Below, in pieces: positions 1 to 5,933 of a stretch of 10,034 nt of DNA. The first letter of the stretch is position 1, and each line of letters starts with the position of its first letter. The DNA comes from an uncultured Burkholderiales bacterium. Lineage in GTDB: Bacteria; Pseudomonadota; Gammaproteobacteria; Burkholderiales; Burkholderiaceae_D. The DNA lies in the NCBI GenBank assembly GCA_937872165.1, contig CALMOR010000158.1, forward strand, positions 29,322 to 39,355, read 5' to 3'. The position numbers and the translations under genes are program-made. Below the pieces are notes generated by a model that made no database searches, had not been told where the DNA came from, and worked only from the letters and a program-made list of their open reading frames with translations.

Positions 1-707
1 TCTTCGCGGTGCTGTGGTTCACCGGCCGCATGCGCGGGCCGAAGGAAGGCGTCGAGCCGCTGACGCGCGACGAGTGGCAGCGCATCGTCGCGATCCTCGT
101 GATGGGTCTCTTCGTCGTCTTCTTCTGGATGGGCTTCGAGCAGGCCGGCGGCACGATGAACCTCTTCGCCGACCAGCGGACCGAGCGCGTCGTGTTCGGC
201 TGGGAGATCCCCGCGTCCTACTTCCAGGCCATCAATCCGCTCGCGATCGTCGCGCTCGGCCCGCTGCTGTCGATGATGTGGACGCGCCTCGACGCGTCGC
301 GCTACGCGATCCCGACCCCGGCCAAGATGGGCCTCGGCATGATCATCCTCGGCCTCGGCTTCGTCGTGCTCGCGATCGCGGACGGTCGCGCGCAGTCGGT
401 CGGCAAGGTCGGTCCCGAATGGCTCGTGACGGTCTACGTCCTCCACACCGTCGGCGAACTCTTCCTGTCGCCGATCGGGCTGTCGATGGTGACGAAGCTG
501 TCGCCGGTCCGCCTCGCCGCGATGCTGATGGGCCTCTGGTACACGGCCAACGCGGTGGCAAACTACCTGGCCGGCTCGCTCGAGGAGATGCTGACGACGA
601 CGCGGATCCCGCTCTACTGGTTCCTCGTCGGCAGCTCGGTCGGCGCGGGGATCATCCTGATCGCGATCACGCCGCTGCTGAAGAAGATGATGGGCGGACG
701 CGGCTGA
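1..707 (+). CDS. POT/PTR-family proton-coupled oligopeptide transporter, C-terminal half (5' partial)
   Basis: The reading frame is open from base 3 and runs off the left edge, leaving 234 C-terminal residues; the first visible GTG at 9 is not a credible start. The family imports di- and tripeptides with protons across the inner membrane. Seen: about six hydrophobic helices, which fits the second half of a 12-14 helix transporter. The first helix carries FFWMGFEQAGGTMNLFAD, a variant of the POT hallmark FFWxxFEQAG-SxLNLFAD. Next come an ASYFQAINPL stretch and ELFLSPIGLSMVTKLSP, then LMGLWYTANAVANYLAG, all characteristic of bacterial POT members. The protein ends with a short basic tail (KKMMGGRG). 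It converges on the HupE-like gene with 14 nt between the stop codons. Family assignment is firm; whether the substrate is a di/tripeptide or something else cannot be told. Confidence 0.9.
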   Translation, partial: FAVLWFTGRMRGPKEGVEPLTRDEWQRIVAILVMGLFVVFFWMGFEQAGGTMNLFADQRTERVVFGWEIPASYFQAINPLAIVALGPLLSMMWTRLDASRYAIPTPAKMGLGMIILGLGFVVLAIADGRAQSVGKVGPEWLVTVYVLHTVGELFLSPIGLSMVTKLSPVRLAAMLMGLWYTANAVANYLAGSLEEMLTTTRIPLYWFLVGSSVGAGIILIAITPLLKKMMGGRG

Positions 708-725
708 CCACGGCCTCGCGGTCAG
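704..725. terminator. Hairpin spanning both convergent stop codons, possible bidirectional terminator
   Basis: CTGACC at 704-709 is repeated inverted as GGTCAG at 720-725. An inner CG/CG pairing (711-712 with 717-718) closes a GCCT loop. The stem contains the stop codon of the transporter (705-707) and, on the other strand, that of the HupE-like gene (722-724). Neither side has a clear T-run, so this is at most a weak intrinsic terminator or a shared 3' end stabiliser. Confidence 0.35.
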
Positions 726-1882
726 AGCGGCAGCACCTTGAAGTCGAACACGCGTTCGGCGAACCAGATCGACGCGATGACGATCGCGACCATCGAGACC
801 GGGATCACGACCCGTGCCCGATACCACGGCCTGCCGCGCAGCAGGTAGAGCGGCACGAGTGCGACCGCGACGATCAGCAACTGCCCCGCCTCGACGCCGA
901 GGTTGAAGCGCAGCAGCGCCCACACGAACTGCCCGAGCGGCAGGTCGAGTTCGTGGAGCACGTCGGCGAAGCCGAAGCCGTGGACGAGGCCGAACGCGAA
1001 CGGCATCGCGGCGCTCTCGCGGAAGCGGTTGGGCCGGATGTTGCCGAGCGCGGTGAAGACGATCGTGACCGCGATGGCCGGCTCGATCAGCCGCGGCGAG
1101 AGTTCGACGATGCGCAGGCCGGCGAGAGCCAGCGTCAGCGTGTGGGCGATCGTGAACGCGGTCACCGTGACCAGCACGCGTTTCACCGCTTCGCTCCAGC
1201 GATCGACCGGCATCCAGCGTCCGCCCTTCGAGACCAGTACCGCAGGCAGCAGCAGGCAGATCAGGAAGAGGACGTGGTCGTATCCGATCAGGATGTGATG
1301 CACGCCCGCCGGGAAGAAGCCCTGTGCGAACGGGTTCTCGCTCGAGCCGCCCGCCGTCCCGTCCTTCGATACCGTCACGGGTCCGGCCGAAGGGTTCAGC
1401 ACCACGAGTCGCGGCTCGGCGTTTCCGAAGGCCACCTTCGCGATGCCGCGATGCGTGGGGTCCATCTCGGTGAAGAGCGAGTACGCGAGCGTGAGGCGAT
1501 CGCCGCCTCGACACGCCGCCTTCAGGCGCAGGACGAGATAGGCCCCGTCGCTGTGACGGTCGAGCGCGTGGTCGACCAGGGTCGGCACGCAACGCCCGTC
1601 GTCGAGCGTCAGGCGCGACAACGCGTAACGATCGATCTCTTCGAAGTGCGCCTTGACCTCGCCCCACGTCAACTCGCGATCGCCGTCGGCGTCGAGGTCG
1701 AAGCCGGCATCGAGGTCGCGGAGCGCGATGTCCCAGCGCAGGTCGACCGCGCCGTCGTCGACGGTCACGAAGAGATAGGCGTCGCTCGGCTTGTGCGCGG
1801 AGACCTCGGGCGCGAACGTCGCCGACGCGACGAGCACGAGTGCGAGCGTCGCTCCACGCAGCCAACGGTCGATGCGCCTCAC
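722..1882 (-). CDS. HupE/UreJ-family membrane protein with exported N-terminal domain and EF-hand-like loop
   Basis: 386 residues. The start is taken as GTG at 1882, which overlaps the TGA of the upstream TPR gene (GTGA); no in-frame ATG lies near it, no clear Shine-Dalgarno precedes it, and the frame then opens directly with a signal peptide. Seen: basic start (VRRIDRWLRG), hydrophobic stretch and cleavage site VSA/HKP near residue 29; an extracytoplasmic domain at about 30-185; then roughly six membrane helices from about 190 to 378. Residues 64-75 (DADGDRELTWGE) fit an EF-hand loop with acids at loop positions 1, 3, 5, 7 and 12, although position 6 is Arg instead of Gly. The membrane part has H196-x5-D202-H203, the HupE metal-site pattern, plus an AH at 246-247 and a VHG at 300-302. 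HupE/UreJ proteins are nickel/cobalt-type permeases or accessory proteins. The metal here is unknown, and no hydrogenase or urease gene is present in the window. Confidence 0.85.
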   Translation of the reverse strand: MRRIDRWLRGATLALVLVASATFAPEVSAHKPSDAYLFVTVDDGAVDLRWDIALRDLDAGFDLDADGDRELTWGEVKAHFEEIDRYALSRLTLDDGRCVPTLVDHALDRHSDGAYLVLRLKAACRGGDRLTLAYSLFTEMDPTHRGIAKVAFGNAEPRLVVLNPSAGPVTVSKDGTAGGSSENPFAQGFFPAGVHHILIGYDHVLFLICLLLPAVLVSKGGRWMPVDRWSEAVKRVLVTVTAFTIAHTLTLALAGLRIVELSPRLIEPAIAVTIVFTALGNIRPNRFRESAAMPFAFGLVHGFGFADVLHELDLPLGQFVWALLRFNLGVEAGQLLIVAVALVPLYLLRGRPWYRARVVIPVSMVAIVIASIWFAERVFDFKVLPL

Positions 1883-3093
1883 GGCCCGACGATCGCCTGC
1901 AACCTGCGATCGACGAGGCCGACGGCGGCCGCCGCGCTCGCGACCTCGCGCAACGCGTCGCGATCGTTCGCCGCCTTCGCGGCCTCGGCCATCACGAGGA
2001 AATCCGCCGGCTCCTTCTGGATCTTCAGGTTGTCCCTTGCCACGACGACGGCACCCTTCGCATCGCCCTGGACCGCGAACAGCGACCTCGCGAGCTCGCG
2101 ACCGTGGATCGAGATCGCGTCGCCCCTTTCCTTCGCGGCCTCGAAGCGATCGTGCAGTTCGTCGGCGAGCTTGGCGGCATCGGCCTCCCTTGCCTCCTTC
2201 CGGACGATGGCGAGCCGCAGCAGCACCCCGTCTCCGTACGGCCGGGGCTCCTTCACCAGCAAGGCCTCGGCTTCCGCGACGCGCGCATGCGCGATCAGGA
2301 AGTCCACGTAGTCGAGCGTCAGGTAGCTGTCGCGCCCGAGGCCGAGCGCCCGCCGATAGGCCGCATCGGCCGCCGCGGGGTCCCCGGCGCGTTCCTCGAG
2401 TTCCGCGAGCGTCGTCGTCAGCCATTGCTGCACGCCTTCGCGAGCGGGGCCTCGCAGATCGGGCAGCACCATCAGGCGCGTCACGATCTCGCGACCCTGG
2501 TCGACCTGCCCGCGCAGCGCCATGTTCTCCGCCAAGCATGCGGCCTGGTAGAGCCGCAGCGAGACCTCGCGACAGCGCGCGTCGGACTCGGCATAGCGGC
2601 CCTGCACGCGCGCGATGGTCGCGAGCGTGAGCGTGGCCTGCGGATTGCCGGGCTCACGGGCGAGCACTGCTTCGAGCATGTGTCGCGATCCGTCGAAGTC
2701 GTGCTGATACTGAGCCAGGGTGGCCGCCAGGATCGCGATCGCCGGCGGTGCCTGCGCATCGTGCTGCCACGGCGCGATCGCCGCGAGCGCATAGCCCGCG
2801 TAGCGCGGGTCTCCCCGATCGCGCGCTTCGTCGAGCAGGGCCTGCGCCCGCCGTGCCGCGCCGACGGGATCCGCGCGCGCCGCGGCCGTCGCATCGGCGC
2901 TCGAACGTCCTGCGACGTCGCGCAACAGGCGCGGCATGCCGATCAGGCGCGCGGGCAGGTGTTCGACGACCTCGCCGTCGCTCGCCGGGACGACCGGAGC
3001 CGCGAGGACGGATGCGATCCACAACGCCGCGAGAACGCCGACGACGACGCGACCGGGCGACGGCGAGCATCGAAGGAAAAGGGGTGTCTGCAT
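1879..3093 (-). CDS. Exported tetratricopeptide-repeat protein
   Basis: 404 residues from ATG at 3093. A TTG 54 nt further upstream is in frame but would place coding sequence through a strong hairpin and put extra residues before the signal peptide. Only a weak GTGAAG precedes the ATG. Seen: N-terminal signal sequence (GRVVVGVLAALWIASVLAA, cleavage about residue 32), then an almost wholly alpha-helical, Ala/Arg/Glu-rich protein. TPR-like helix pairs are clearest around the segments HMLEAVLAREPGNPQATLTL, ARVQGRYAESDARC and GDPAAADAAYRRALGLG. It has no catalytic motif. TPR proteins scaffold protein-protein contacts, so a periplasmic adaptor role is inferred. The 3' end overlaps the HupE-like gene by 4 nt (GTGA), a translational-coupling arrangement that ties the two products together. 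Confidence 0.8.
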   Translation of the reverse strand: MQTPLFLRCSPSPGRVVVGVLAALWIASVLAAPVVPASDGEVVEHLPARLIGMPRLLRDVAGRSSADATAAARADPVGAARRAQALLDEARDRGDPRYAGYALAAIAPWQHDAQAPPAIAILAATLAQYQHDFDGSRHMLEAVLAREPGNPQATLTLATIARVQGRYAESDARCREVSLRLYQAACLAENMALRGQVDQGREIVTRLMVLPDLRGPAREGVQQWLTTTLAELEERAGDPAAADAAYRRALGLGRDSYLTLDYVDFLIAHARVAEAEALLVKEPRPYGDGVLLRLAIVRKEAREADAAKLADELHDRFEAAKERGDAISIHGRELARSLFAVQGDAKGAVVVARDNLKIQKEPADFLVMAEAAKAANDRDALREVASAAAAVGLVDRRLQAIVGP

Positions 3094-3112
3094 GGGCTTC
3101 ACAACGAAACCG

Positions 3113-3136
3113 GCGCCCGGCCAAGAGGCCGGGCGC
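3113..3136. other. Strong GC hairpin between the lipoprotein and TPR genes
   Basis: A perfect 10-bp inverted repeat: GCGCCCGGCC at 3113-3122 and GGCCGGGCGC at 3127-3136, with a 4-nt loop (AAGA on the plus strand). It lies in the 64-nt gap between the lipoprotein stop (3158) and the TPR start (3093). Downstream on the minus strand the sequence is CCGGTTTCGTTG, so a proper T-tract is missing. It could act as a leaky terminator or as a 3' stabiliser that lowers expression of the two distal genes relative to the two proximal ones. A separate 12-bp palindrome, ATCAAGCTTGAT, lies at 3143-3154. Confidence 0.6.
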
Positions 3137-3157
3137 AGCTGTATCAAGCTTGATGCG

Positions 3158-3478
3158 TCAGTGTATGGCGGACCGACTCGAGACTAAGATGGACGTGTCG
3201 AAGGCGCCGGTGTCGTCGGTCGGCGCGACGAAGGCCGACACGTCGAGCGGATCGGTATTCTCCGGGTTCGTGACGACGACCGTCTTCAGGAACGCGATGA
3301 ATCCCGCCGAATTCGCCGACGCCGAAGCCGGCGGCGTGTTCGTCGCGGCCACCGGCGGCGGCGGGCCGCCGTCGTCGCTGCCGCCGCCGCAGGCGGCGAG
3401 CGCCGCGATCATCGAAAGACCGACGATCGCCAAGCCGACGCGACGCGGCGTCCAGGACTGCTTGATGCTTGAAGGCAT
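3158..3478 (-). CDS. Small Gly/Pro-linker lipoprotein of unknown function
   Basis: 106 residues from the ATG at 3478. A second ATG lies 6 nt upstream at 3484, but the only Shine-Dalgarno (AGGAG, 3486-3490) is one base from it and 7 nt from the 3478 ATG, so 3478 is preferred. Seen: a basic N-region (PRRVG), a hydrophobic core and a lipobox LAAC with Cys30, followed by GGGSDDGG and a Pro/Ala/Ser/Asn-rich linker to about residue 58. The C-terminal part (GFIAFLKTVVVTNPENTDPL, then DVSAFVAPTDDTGAFDTS) is a short acidic globular-looking segment. Asp is not at +2 after the Cys, so outer-membrane sorting would be expected by the E. coli rule. It follows the DUF4331 gene by 23 nt with an equally strong and equally spaced ribosome site. 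I do not recognise a domain; a partner role for the DUF4331 protein is inferred only from position. Confidence 0.85.
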   Translation of the reverse strand: MPSSIKQSWTPRRVGLAIVGLSMIAALAACGGGSDDGGPPPPVAATNTPPASASANSAGFIAFLKTVVVTNPENTDPLDVSAFVAPTDDTGAFDTSILVSSRSAIH

Positions 3479-3485
3479 GGTCATG

Positions 3486-3490
3486 CTCCT
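3486..3490 (-). promoter_or_regulatory. Ribosome binding site that selects the lipoprotein start
   Basis: AGGAG on the minus strand ends 7 nt before ATG 3478 but only 1 nt before the alternative ATG 3484. The spacing therefore decides for the inner start. Confidence 0.75.
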
Positions 3491-3501
3491 ATGCGGCGCG
3501 A

Positions 3502-5016
3502 TCAGGGCGCACCGGTCAGCGGCGTGTTGACGTACGGGAACGCGTTCAGGAACATGTTCGCGTTCTGCGGGACGCCGTCGGTGAGAGCCGCCGCGCCTGC
3601 AGGTGCATCGCTCGGACGGCAACCGACGCCGAGCGCGTCGCCGGTACCGGTCGCCACGCACAACGCACCCATCGCGACGCGCAACGTCACGTCGACGACG
3701 TCGTCGCCCGGACGGCGTCCGTTCGGGAAGCCCGCCGCGTCGCCGCCGAGCACGCCGAGCGTGTTCTGTGCGGTCATCGCGGTCACCGCGGTGCTGGTGT
3801 TCAGACGCAGCATCTCGGACGGCGTGCCGCCCGCGACCTTGTTGACGCCCTGGATGCCGGTCAGGAAGGCGGCGACCAGGTCGGTCCGCGGGAAGTTGGT
3901 CGGTGCGGGAGCCGTCGGGAAGAGCGTCTGGATCAGCGCCGGGAAGGTCGGGTTGGTCACGTAGTCGCTGAACTGCGTGTCGGCGCTCGGCCTCGAGCTG
4001 TTGAACTTGTCCTTGTCCTTCAGGCCGATGACGACTTCGTTGACGAGCGGCATGCCCAGACGCGAGACCTGGACCCAGGCACCGCCCTGCTTCGGGACGT
4101 TGCTGTAGCCCGACGCGGGATTGCCCGACAGCAGGCGACCCTGGCGCATGCTGGCCGTGGTCCATCCGCCGATGATCGGGCTCGTCCCCACGATGCAGGA
4201 CGTCGGCAGTTCCATCACGAGCGACGTCACGTTCTTCTGTGCGAGGTAGTCGCGGTTGGTCTGCGTGGTGGCGAGCGGATTGAGGTTGATCAGGTCGAAC
4301 ACCTGGCCGAGCGCGAGCGCGAACGGATCCTTGCGCTGTCCGACGAACACGCGACCCGGCGTCGTACAACCGGGGAGGGGGATGTTGATGCCGTACATGT
4401 GCGCGGCCGCGTAGGTCGCATAGGCGCCGGCGCCGCCGAAGGTCTTGTCGCCGATGTTGTCGGCCGGCTTCTCGAAGGTGGAGGTGCCGTCGGCCGAGTT
4501 GGTGACCGCGATCCGCGTGCCGGTGCGTCGATCACCGGTCACCATCGTGATGTTGTAGGTCTCGCGCACGTTCAGCAACGCGGGATTCTGCCCGCCGATC
4601 ACGCCGGCCTGCACCAGCGGGATCGACACGTTCTTGCCCGCGATCGGCAGCGTGATGTCCTTCAGCGTGTTCTGGAAGCGGAACTGGAAGGTGATGTCCT
4701 CGGTGGCGTGGCCGTCCCGGGCGAGATGGATCTCGTAGAGCGCGTCCTGATCCATCGTGTAGTAGTTCGGTCCGTCGCCGGGGTTCTGCAGCGGCTGGTA
4801 GTCGGCGATCACGGTGGTGAACGCGGAACGATTCGGCTCGTAGCTGCGGAACAGGTAGAAGTCGGTCCCGTCGACCTTCGGAGACGTCGTGATGAACGGC
4901 GCTTCGCGATGGCTCGATGCCTGGGCGGTCGGCAAGGTGATCACCGATGCGGCCAGCGCGGCTGCCATGACGGCGAGCGGACGCTTCGCATGGCGAAGGG
5001 AAACGGATGCTTTCAC
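3502..5016 (-). CDS. Exported DUF4331-family protein
   Basis: 504 residues from a GTG start at 5016. A longer frame with ATG at 5091 exists, but AGGAG at 5024-5028 lies 7 nt before the GTG, and translation from the GTG begins directly with a classical signal peptide (MKASVSLRHAKRPLAVMAAA, cleavage AQA/SSH after residue 33). The mature protein starts with SSHREAP and continues VDGTDFYLFRS, the N-terminal signature of DUF4331. The family is exported and of unknown biochemical function. Other visible features are a typical C-terminus (MFLNAFPYVNTPLTGAP) and four Cys in the mature part (contexts PGC, TSC, ALC, VGC) that could form two disulfides. It is the first gene of the minus-strand cluster and lies 23 nt upstream of the lipoprotein. 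The conserved His/Glu/Asp set near the mature N-terminus could bind metal, but that is speculation. Confidence 0.92.
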   Translation of the reverse strand: MKASVSLRHAKRPLAVMAAALAASVITLPTAQASSHREAPFITTSPKVDGTDFYLFRSYEPNRSAFTTVIADYQPLQNPGDGPNYYTMDQDALYEIHLARDGHATEDITFQFRFQNTLKDITLPIAGKNVSIPLVQAGVIGGQNPALLNVRETYNITMVTGDRRTGTRIAVTNSADGTSTFEKPADNIGDKTFGGAGAYATYAAAHMYGINIPLPGCTTPGRVFVGQRKDPFALALGQVFDLINLNPLATTQTNRDYLAQKNVTSLVMELPTSCIVGTSPIIGGWTTASMRQGRLLSGNPASGYSNVPKQGGAWVQVSRLGMPLVNEVVIGLKDKDKFNSSRPSADTQFSDYVTNPTFPALIQTLFPTAPAPTNFPRTDLVAAFLTGIQGVNKVAGGTPSEMLRLNTSTAVTAMTAQNTLGVLGGDAAGFPNGRRPGDDVVDVTLRVAMGALCVATGTGDALGVGCRPSDAPAGAAALTDGVPQNANMFLNAFPYVNTPLTGAP

Positions 5017-5023
5017 TGTGTAT

Positions 5024-5028
5024 CTCCT
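5024..5028 (-). promoter_or_regulatory. Ribosome binding site that fixes the GTG start of the DUF4331 gene
   Basis: AGGAG on the minus strand, 7 nt before GTG at 5016. The spacing is identical to that of the lipoprotein site. The longer ATG at 5091 has no comparable site and would bury the signal peptide behind 25 basic residues. Confidence 0.75.
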
Positions 5029-5208
5029 GAGGGGATGAAACGGACTTCCTGTGACGACTTCGGCCCGGTGCCTGCGGAACTTCCGCGGCATCGTCGGCTG
5101 CGGGTGTTACGAGCCCGGCGAAAGAACGGTTTCAGGAATGATGGAAATCGTCGTTGAAGGTCGAATGTCCGGACGAAGTCGCCGGATCGCCGCCCTTCAC
5201 GAATCGCG

Positions 5209-5237
5209 TTGACGATCCGAAACCGGACTGCTATCGT
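5209..5237 (+). promoter_or_regulatory. Sigma70 promoter of the lexA-imuAB operon
   Basis: -35 box TTGACG at 5209-5214, 17-nt spacer, -10 box TATCGT at 5232-5237, preceded by TGC at 5229-5231 as an extended -10. Transcription would start near 5243-5245, inside the adjacent palindrome, leaving a leader of about 65 nt before the lexA ATG. Box quality and exact spacing make this a convincing promoter by inspection. Confidence 0.75.
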
Positions 5238-5238
5238 T

Positions 5239-5258
5239 TGGTGAACGATCGTTCACCA
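5239..5258. promoter_or_regulatory. Predicted LexA operator (SOS box)
   Basis: A perfect 20-bp palindrome, TGGTGAACGATCGTTCACCA, placed immediately downstream of the -10 box and over the expected transcription start. The core is GAAC-N4-GTTC, the same form as the SOS box of Bacillus and actinobacteria, and unlike the E. coli CTGT-N8-ACAG or the alphaproteobacterial GTTC-N7-GTTC. It precedes a LexA-family gene, so autorepression with SOS induction of the whole operon is the natural reading. Binding by this particular LexA is inferred. Confidence 0.8.
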
Positions 5259-5308
5259 CGCCACTTTCCGGCCCCGCCGGTGCTTCCGGCCTTCCTCTGG
5301 CGCATCCC

Positions 5309-5929
5309 ATGCCCCGACCGCGTTCGAATCTTTCCGGCCACCTCGGAGCCCTGCAAGACTACTTCGTCTTAAACGGGGTCATCCCTTCACTGACAGAACT
5401 GGGCAAGCTGTGGGGCATCGCCGGCCGCGCGTGGACCCATCGCATCGTCGCCCGACTCAAGGAAGAAGGCTTTCTCGAGGAGACGGCCGGCAAGCGACTC
5501 AAGCCGGGCACGCGCTTCTTCGAACGCACGGTCGCCGACACGGTACGCGCCGGGATGCCGCAACCGGCCAACGACAGCCCGCGCGATGCATGGGCCATCG
5601 ATCGCTATCTCGTCGACAAGCCGTCCGAGACCGAACTCTTCCAGGTGCGCGGCGACTCGATGATCGAAGCCGGCATCCACGAAGGCGACTTCGTCGTCAT
5701 CGAGAAGACGCGCTCGGCCATGCCCGGCGACATCGTGCTCGCGTTCGTCGACGGCGAGTTCACGCTGAAGACGCTGGCGCGCGACAAGAAGGGCTTCTAT
5801 CTCGAGGCGGCCAACGCCGCCTATGCCCCCATCCGGCCCGCACAGGACCTCGAGATCCACGGCGTCATGGTCGGCCTGTTCCGCAAGACCGTGTCGCCGC
5901 GCGTCGGCCACACGCGTCCACGACGCTGA
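5309..5929 (+). CDS. lexA: LexA-family self-cleaving SOS repressor (LexA2-like)
   Basis: 206 residues from ATG 5309; no Shine-Dalgarno is visible. Function: binds the operator as a dimer through an N-terminal winged helix and, when stimulated by RecA filaments, cuts itself and releases the SOS genes. Seen: winged-helix region at about residues 10-70 (SLTELGKLWGIAG, then RIVARLKEEGFLEE); cleavage pair Ala81-Gly82; S24 peptidase core with Ser117 in VRGDSM and Lys154 in FTLKTL. The Ser-Lys distance is 37 residues, as in E. coli LexA. The C-terminus ends with GVMVGLFRKT plus a short basic tail. The recognition-helix region differs from canonical LexA, which fits an unusual operator and a lexA2-type gene dedicated to the imu cassette. 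A second, housekeeping lexA elsewhere in the genome is likely but cannot be seen. imuA follows 4 nt after the stop. Confidence 0.92.
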   Translation: MPRPRSNLSGHLGALQDYFVLNGVIPSLTELGKLWGIAGRAWTHRIVARLKEEGFLEETAGKRLKPGTRFFERTVADTVRAGMPQPANDSPRDAWAIDRYLVDKPSETELFQVRGDSMIEAGIHEGDFVVIEKTRSAMPGDIVLAFVDGEFTLKTLARDKKGFYLEAANAAYAPIRPAQDLEIHGVMVGLFRKTVSPRVGHTRPRR

Positions 5930-5933
5930 TCCC

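Larger units (their letters stand above)
5017..5308. promoter_or_regulatory. Divergent intergenic region between the DUF4331 cluster and the SOS operon
   Basis: This 292-nt region must hold the promoters of both flanking units. The plus-direction promoter and operator lie in its right half and are listed separately. For the minus direction the best I can see is a weak ECF-like pair, TGAAACC (5134-5128) and CGTAAC (5111-5106), about 90 nt before the GTG start; no sigma70 or sigma54 promoter stands out. A 13-bp palindrome GCGGAA-C-TTCCGC occupies 5074-5086, downstream of that pair, and could be an operator or a leader hairpin for the DUF4331 unit. No small gene is evident. Confidence 0.5.

Noticed and set aside
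14..2311. A 765-codon open frame on the plus strand across the transporter end, the HupE-like gene and the TPR gene
   Set aside because: Very Arg/Asp/His-rich translation with no domain, antisense to motif-bearing genes; a high-GC artefact.
1880..2539. Extension of the HupE-like frame upstream to 2539
   Set aside because: The extra residues are Arg/Gly-rich out-of-frame translation of the TPR gene; the signal peptide begins at the GTG that overlaps the TPR stop.
3094..3147. TTG at 3147 as start of the TPR gene
   Set aside because: It would put 18 extra residues before the signal sequence and translate through the 3113-3136 hairpin; ATG 3093 is simpler.
5017..5091. ATG at 5091 as start of the DUF4331 gene
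   Set aside because: It would place 25 basic residues ahead of the signal peptide and has no ribosome site, whereas GTG 5016 has AGGAG 7 nt upstream.
3469..5157. A 562-codon plus-strand frame opposite the DUF4331 gene
   Set aside because: No domain, Arg/His/Glu-rich composition, and it crosses the signal peptide and ribosome site of the real gene on the other strand.
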